The notes under the pieces were generated by a model, which was given only the letters and a program-made list of their open reading frames with translations, did no database searches and was not told the origin of the DNA. Of a DNA stretch of 40,006 nt, positions 35,276-40,006 are shown in pieces (position 1 is the stretch's first letter; every line of letters begins with the position of its first letter). Made by a program: the position numbers and the translations under genes. Source of the DNA: Deltaproteobacteria bacterium (GTDB lineage: Bacteria > Desulfobacterota > Syntrophorhabdia > Syntrophorhabdales > Syntrophorhabdaceae); assembly GCA_029553295.1 (NCBI GenBank), contig JAKPCK010000136.1, positions 1 through 40,006 of the forward strand. The letters run 5' to 3'.

Positions 35276-37630
35276 ATGAATGATTTTAGCGTAATAAACA
35301 AAAGACTCCCAAGGGTTGATGCATGGTCAAAAGTTACAGGAGAAGCAAGATATGCAGCAGATCTCTCCATGCCCAATATGCTCTATGCTGTCCTATTACA
35401 GAGCCCACTTGCCCATGCAAAGATATTGAATATAGACACCTCTGCTGCAAAGAAGGTGGTAGGGGTTAAGGATGTAGTCACATATAAGGAGGCAGGGACA
35501 ATCCACTATGGTGTAAGCCCTGCAAGATACGATGAGACTATGTTCTGTTACGATAAGGTGCGATATGTGGGCGACGAGATAGCTGCTGTGGCAGCAGTTG
35601 ACTTTGAGACCGCCATGGAGGCGGTGTCCCTTATAAAGGTAGATTACGAGGAACTGCCTGTTTATCTCAATATATTCGATGCCATGAAAGAGGGTGCAGT
35701 CCCCATTCACGATGATTACCCCAATAATATAGGTGCTGAGGTCCATCAGGAGTTCGGCAATGTAGAGGAGGCACTGAAAGAGTGTGACTATGTCAGGACA
35801 GATAAATTTGTAAACAAAAAACAGGACGGTGGATTCTTGGAGCCCCAGGCGTGTCTTGCCCATTTTGATATGAACGGCAACTTAACACTGTATACATCCA
35901 CCCAGACACCCCACTATGTCCAGAGGACAGTCTCCATGGTCCTAAATATACCCATTGGAAAGGTCAAGGTTGTGAAACCTTATGTAGGTGGTGGCTTTGG
36001 CCCAAAGGCATCGGCAAATACTATAGAGCTTGCAGCAAGCCTATTATCAATGAGGACAGGCAGACCCGTAAAGATGGTCATGAGTAGGGAGCAGGTATTT
36101 ATGCACTCCCGTGGCAGACACCAGTTTTATCATGAGCTTACAACAGGCGTGAAAAAGGACGGGACAATCTATGCATTAAAGAATACATGCTATCTCGACG
36201 GGGGTGCATACTCAAGCTTTGGTATTGCTACTGTCTATTATGCAGGGTCCCTCCTTGGTGCACCATACAGACTCCCCAATATGAGATACGATGGATACAG
36301 GGTATATACGAATAAGCCTGCATGCGGTGCCCAGAGGGGTCATGGGGGTGTTGCAGCCAGGGCAGCATGGGAACAACAGCTCGATATTATTGCAGAGGAA
36401 CTGGGTATAGACCCCATAGAGTTCAGGCTTAAAAACGTGAGAGAAAAGGGAGAGGTGACCTGCAATGACTTTAATCTGAGCAGTTTTGGTATGAAGGAGT
36501 GTCTCGAGGCAATAAGGGACCGTTCAGATTGGAGAAACAAAAAGGGTAAGCTCCCCAAGGGAAAGGGTATTGGTGTGGCATGCGGATTTTTTGTATCCGG
36601 TGCCGGCTATCCCATCTATCGCTCTGAGACATTCCACTCTACAGCCATGATAAAACTCTCTGAGGACGGCGGTACTGTGGAACTCTATACTGCTGCAGCA
36701 GAGATAGGCCAGGGCTCAGATACAGTCCTCACCATGATAGCAGCAGAGGCACTGGGTGTGAGATACGAGGATGTGAAGATATACTCCGGGGATACAGATT
36801 ATGGTGTTGATCTGGGTGCATATTCATCACGTCAGACACTTATGTCAGGCCATGCAGTAAAGCAGGCAGCAGAGGACGTAAAAAAACAGGTCCTTGAGGT
36901 CCTATCAAAGAGGCTTAATGTCCCTGTTGAGGATATGGATATAAAAGACGGCTATATAGTCTTTAAGAAAGGGCAGGTAGACTTCTCAGGTATCAGGTCC
37001 TATTATGTAAAGGAGCACAGGGGATGGGCAGAGCAACCCGGTGATGATAAACTCACATTCAAGGAGGCGGCAAGGATTGCATATATCGAGAAGGGCACAA
37101 TAGTAAGCGCAGGGGCATATAAGCCCGGTGAGCTGGGAGGCAAATACAAAGGGGCCACCGTAGGGACATCGCCTGCCTATGGATGTTCAGCGCAGATTGT
37201 GGAGGTCACTGTGGATATGGAGACAGGCAAGGTTACTGTGGATAAGATGACAGATGCCCATGACTGCGGTTTTGCCATTAACCGCACCAATGTAGAGGGA
37301 CAGATGCAGGGTTCTCTCTCTATGGGTCTTGGGGAGGCACTCTTTGAAGAGGTGAAGTTTGATGAAAAAGGCAGGGTTGCAAACCCTACATTCGGTGAAT
37401 ATCGAATCCCTACAGCACTTGACATGCCCAATGTAAATACGATAATTATTGAGAGTAACGAACCAAATGGCCCATTCGGGGCAAAAGAGGTTGGAGAAGG
37501 GGCTATTATGCCGACCATCCCTGCTATATTAAACGCTATTTATGATGCCGTAGGCGTAAGGATCGATGAACTCCCTGTAACATCAGAACGCATCTACAAT
37601 GCCATAAAGGAAAAAGAAAGGAAGAAATAG
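35276..37630 (+). CDS. Xanthine-oxidase-family molybdopterin subunit, substrate unknown
   Basis: 784 aa with the full family layout: N-terminal PRVDAWSKVTGEARYAADL, cofactor-binding GGGFGPK, AQRGHGG, GQGSDTV, and the catalytic Glu in KEVGEGA near residue 745. It resembles HcrA in length and order but differs at the cofactor motifs (GGGFGPK against GGAFGGK) and in an added stretch around residues 565-630. Without a 4Fe-4S insert in its FAD partner it may act as a hydroxylase or aldehyde/CoA-ester oxidase, or as a reductase at less extreme potential. AAGGAGGAG overlaps the previous stop. Confidence 0.85.
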   Translation: MNDFSVINKRLPRVDAWSKVTGEARYAADLSMPNMLYAVLLQSPLAHAKILNIDTSAAKKVVGVKDVVTYKEAGTIHYGVSPARYDETMFCYDKVRYVGDEIAAVAAVDFETAMEAVSLIKVDYEELPVYLNIFDAMKEGAVPIHDDYPNNIGAEVHQEFGNVEEALKECDYVRTDKFVNKKQDGGFLEPQACLAHFDMNGNLTLYTSTQTPHYVQRTVSMVLNIPIGKVKVVKPYVGGGFGPKASANTIELAASLLSMRTGRPVKMVMSREQVFMHSRGRHQFYHELTTGVKKDGTIYALKNTCYLDGGAYSSFGIATVYYAGSLLGAPYRLPNMRYDGYRVYTNKPACGAQRGHGGVAARAAWEQQLDIIAEELGIDPIEFRLKNVREKGEVTCNDFNLSSFGMKECLEAIRDRSDWRNKKGKLPKGKGIGVACGFFVSGAGYPIYRSETFHSTAMIKLSEDGGTVELYTAAAEIGQGSDTVLTMIAAEALGVRYEDVKIYSGDTDYGVDLGAYSSRQTLMSGHAVKQAAEDVKKQVLEVLSKRLNVPVEDMDIKDGYIVFKKGQVDFSGIRSYYVKEHRGWAEQPGDDKLTFKEAARIAYIEKGTIVSAGAYKPGELGGKYKGATVGTSPAYGCSAQIVEVTVDMETGKVTVDKMTDAHDCGFAINRTNVEGQMQGSLSMGLGEALFEEVKFDEKGRVANPTFGEYRIPTALDMPNVNTIIIESNEPNGPFGAKEVGEGAIMPTIPAILNAIYDAVGVRIDELPVTSERIYNAIKEKERKK

Positions 37631-37634
37631 AAAG

Positions 37635-38282
37635 ATGTCTATTTTGTTTGTCCAGAACTGGGATATAATCCATGGAAAGGAGAATGAATACAAGGCCTTT
37701 ATTAATGACCGGTATCTCCCGGAGATAGCTGAACTCGGCCTTATAGCTGTTGGAGGTTATTATGTTGAGGTGGGGTTCGGTCCAAGGATAATAGGGGTAT
37801 TCAGTGCAGAAAGCCATGAGATTTTATCAAGTTTTATTGCGAGTAAGCGTTTTAAAGACCTCCTTGTTGACCTCAAATCTATAATCTATAACTACAAGGC
37901 ATCTGTATTGGAGCCAACAGGGGCCATAAAGAGGAGGGGATATACAATACAGAAGGGTGTATGGAAGTTCAATCAGTATTATGACATAAGACCGGGCATG
38001 AAGAAGGAATACGCAGAATTTGTCCTGAATGAGCACCTGCCTACCATGCAGAAGATAGATTATGTGGAGGTCACAGGTGGTTGGAATGTTGTCCTCGGGG
38101 GATTCAGTGAGATTATCGCAGAGTTTACCTTCAAAGACCCTGTAGATATAGGAAGACTTCTGTTAAATGAGGATTTCAGGAGGATTACCCTTAAACTGAA
38201 AAACGAGTTTGTCCTTAATTACATGAGCCGAATACTGAGGACAACAGAGCGATTCGATGAGCCAAGGTGGTTCAGATTATGA
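37635..38282 (+). CDS. Duplicated small alpha/beta (dimeric-barrel-like) protein, unknown function
   Basis: 215 aa in two similar halves: residues 1-95 begin VQNWDIIHGKENEYKAF, and residues 110-205 begin FNQYYDIRPGMKKEYAEF. Each then has a LPEI / LPTM helix end and a GGYYVEVGFGP- or GGWNVVLGGF-type strand. The pattern resembles a dimeric alpha/beta-barrel (NIPSNAP/ABM-like) domain duplicated in one chain. No catalytic residues can be named and there is no signal peptide. It starts 4 nt after the Mo subunit, so it is part of the operon. It could be a small accessory or sensor; unknown. Confidence 0.75.
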   Translation: MSILFVQNWDIIHGKENEYKAFINDRYLPEIAELGLIAVGGYYVEVGFGPRIIGVFSAESHEILSSFIASKRFKDLLVDLKSIIYNYKASVLEPTGAIKRRGYTIQKGVWKFNQYYDIRPGMKKEYAEFVLNEHLPTMQKIDYVEVTGGWNVVLGGFSEIIAEFTFKDPVDIGRLLLNEDFRRITLKLKNEFVLNYMSRILRTTERFDEPRWFRL

Positions 38283-38312
38283 AAAAAGAAGGGGGGTGTA
38301 ATTTTTTATAAC

Positions 38313-38334
38313 TCAGACCCGAGGCCGGGTCTGA
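38313..38334 (+). other. GC-rich hairpin before the PpsA-like gene
   Basis: TCAGACCCG (38313-38321), loop AGGC, CGGGTCTGA (38326-38334): a perfect 9-bp stem. The + strand tail is A-rich (aaattaaaatt), so it does not look like an intrinsic terminator in the operon direction. It may be an mRNA stability or processing element. Confidence 0.5.
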
Positions 38335-38360
38335 AAATTAAAATTAAGGGGGGTTAAGAA

Positions 38361-40006
38361 ATGGCAGAGGCAAAGAAGTTTCCTTTTGCGGATGAGGTAG
38401 TGCTCCCACCAGAGCTCGAGGGATGGGAGGAGATGTATGCACCTCAGCGTCTTTTCAGCAAAGACAGAGAAGATTGGGAAAAGAGGCATTTCTGGTATCA
38501 AGATAAGACCCATGCACCTGAACCACTCTATCCACTTGATGACATATTTCAGTCATCATGGCAGATAGCCCTATCTCAGTTCACCACCAGGGTATTCTGT
38601 ATACCACCTGCACAGGGTGTGGCACAGAGGATACTGGGCTGTTACATGTATATCGCTGCTGTTGAGCCGCCTCCACCGGAGGTGATGGGGGAGAAGGCAG
38701 AAAGGTTTGGAAAGAGAGTCCCCTATGTATTCCAGAATTATAATATGCTCTGGGATAAATGGTACGAGAAATTTGATGCCCTGGGAAAACAGATGAAGGA
38801 ATTGAAGGTAATAAAAGAGTTTGATAAGTATGTCCCGGAAGAAGAGGTTATACCTTATCCCAAGGGATATACACAGGCATATGAGCTCATAGAATCGTTC
38901 AACAATATTATAAACATGATAATAAAGGCCTGGCAGTGGCACTTTGAGTATCTGAACCTTGCCTACCTTGGTTATCTTATGTTTACTGACACTGCAAAGA
39001 AGCTTTTCCCGGGTATAAAGGAGAGCACCATTGGTAAGATGGTTGCCGGTGCAGAGGTATCCATGTTCAGGCCTGAAGAGGAGTTGTGCAGGTTGAGCAG
39101 GCTTGCAATGGAAAATCCTGCTGTAGCGGCCATATTGAAGAAAGATATACCAGTAGAGGAGAAGATAAAAGAACTGAAAGAGACAGATAAGGGGAAGGCA
39201 TGGTTTGAAGAGTTCGAGAAGGTCAAAGACCCATGGTTCTTTGTCTCATGCGGCAGCGGCTGGTATCACTATGAGGGGAGCTGGATCAACAAGCTCGATG
39301 TGCCATTCAGCTATATCAAGAGCTATATAGAGAGACTTGAAAAGGGCGAAAAGATTGAGAGGTCTTTTGATGAAATATCTAAGGAGAGGGAGAGGATTGT
39401 AGATGAATACAGAAAGCTTATAGGGACCGACGATGACAGGAAGTCCTTTGATGATGCCTATAATGTGGTAAGGACAATCTACAGATATGCAGAGGACCAT
39501 CTCTTCTGGGTCGAGCACTGGTTCCACACCATATGGTTCGAGAAGATAAGGGAATATGGTGAGCTCCTCGTAAAGTATAATGTCCTGAAGGATATAGATG
39601 ACATATATCTATTCAACCGCTTTGAGGTCCCCATGCTCCTCGAAGACCTTGCCACAGCCTGGGCCCTTGGTGAGGGTGTACCAACAAGGGGAAAATTCTG
39701 GCAGGAAAAGGCTGCAAAGAGGAAAAGGATTCTGGAGGCTGCAAAGAAGTGGCTGCCTGTGCCTGCCCTTGGTGTACCCCCTGAAGAGGTAGCTGAGCCA
39801 TTTACTGTTATGCTGTGGGGTATTACATCTGAAAAGGTGGGTGAGTGGCTAAAGGGTGGTGGCGGAGAGGTTGTTACAGACGTAAATGAGATCAAGGGGT
39901 TTGCATCATCTGCCGGTGTTGCAGAAGGTCCTGCAAGGGTATTGAAGCTCATGGAGGATGTTGTTAAGCTCCAGCCCGGTGAGATCATGGTTGCACCGTG
40001 CACAAA
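38361..40006 (+). CDS. ppsA: Phenylphosphate synthase alpha (PpsA)-like protein, cut by window end
   Basis: Open frame of 548 complete codons with no stop, running off the end. It begins MAEAKKFPFADEV and has a long N-terminal region (ALSQFTTRVFCIPP, WQWHFEYLNLAYLGYLMFTD) like Thauera PpsA. From residue ~513 comes the start of a PEP-utilising swivel domain (GVAEGPARVL, LQPGEIMVAPCT). The phosphorylatable His of that domain would lie about 20-30 residues past the edge, near residue 570, agreeing with His569 reported for Thauera PpsA. PpsA transfers phosphate to phenol. The ATP-handling PpsB would be expected just downstream. GGGGGGTTAAGAA precedes the ATG. Other PEP-synthase-like proteins are the alternative. 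Confidence 0.8.
   Translation, partial: MAEAKKFPFADEVVLPPELEGWEEMYAPQRLFSKDREDWEKRHFWYQDKTHAPEPLYPLDDIFQSSWQIALSQFTTRVFCIPPAQGVAQRILGCYMYIAAVEPPPPEVMGEKAERFGKRVPYVFQNYNMLWDKWYEKFDALGKQMKELKVIKEFDKYVPEEEVIPYPKGYTQAYELIESFNNIINMIIKAWQWHFEYLNLAYLGYLMFTDTAKKLFPGIKESTIGKMVAGAEVSMFRPEEELCRLSRLAMENPAVAAILKKDIPVEEKIKELKETDKGKAWFEEFEKVKDPWFFVSCGSGWYHYEGSWINKLDVPFSYIKSYIERLEKGEKIERSFDEISKERERIVDEYRKLIGTDDDRKSFDDAYNVVRTIYRYAEDHLFWVEHWFHTIWFEKIREYGELLVKYNVLKDIDDIYLFNRFEVPMLLEDLATAWALGEGVPTRGKFWQEKAAKRKRILEAAKKWLPVPALGVPPEEVAEPFTVMLWGITSEKVGEWLKGGGGEVVTDVNEIKGFASSAGVAEGPARVLKLMEDVVKLQPGEIMVAPCT

Noticed and set aside
33895-37630. Calling the second trio hcrBCA
   Set aside because: Its FAD subunit lacks the four-Cys [4Fe-4S] insert that defines 4-hydroxybenzoyl-CoA reductase, so only the family is assigned.

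Overview
The window reads as chromosome of a strictly anaerobic, Gram-negative-type (diderm) bacterium. Lipoprotein export genes (LolC/E, LolD) imply an outer membrane. The sirC-ccsB-hemA-hemC order, the anaerobic aromatic-ring genes and a giant 2-hydroxyacyl-CoA dehydratase activase fit a deltaproteobacterial (Desulfobacterota, Syntrophorhabdus-like) or similar anaerobe. Codon use is rich in AGG/AGA Arg and ATA Ile. The species cannot be fixed from the sequence alone.

Layout. 1-590: the 3' end of a transposase and a small Cys-rich ORF. 592-10347 (+): a giant TPR protein, a HEAT-repeat protein, rimO, lysS, lolC/E and lolD, tightly packed, followed by HU (10464-10733). 10783-14658 (-): acylphosphatase, sirC, ccsB, hemA, hemC, i.e. 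tetrapyrrole and cytochrome c supply. 14763-20217 (+): the 1382-aa double activase and a CorC/HlyC-type membrane protein. 20266-26357 (-): a VOC protein, hcrB, hcrC, hcrA and ygiQ. The HcrB subunit carries the four-Cys insert that marks true 4-hydroxybenzoyl-CoA reductase. 26411-28437: a YacP/NYN gene broken by an in-frame TGA, an adenylate cyclase (+) and an IS3-type transposase relic.

28438-40006 is the most interesting part. A LysR regulator (-) is divergent from a + strand gene train: UbiD-family (de)carboxylase, AMP-forming acyl-CoA ligase, Tm-1-like (UPF0261) protein, a second xanthine-oxidase-family trio (FAD, 2Fe-2S, Mo), a tandem-duplicated small alpha/beta protein, and a phenylphosphate-synthase alpha-like protein cut off by the window edge. 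The LysR/UbiD gap holds two perfect T-N11-A palindromes 33 bp apart, the second sitting on the -35 box.

How it works together (inference): a phenolic compound would be phosphorylated (PpsA-like), carboxylated (UbiD-like), activated to a CoA thioester (ligase) and reductively dehydroxylated (Hcr), then passed to benzoyl-CoA metabolism. The second molybdenum trio lacks the 4Fe-4S insert, so it probably does something other than classical 4-hydroxybenzoyl-CoA reduction. That trio, the Tm-1-like protein and the duplicated alpha/beta protein are the least explained parts.
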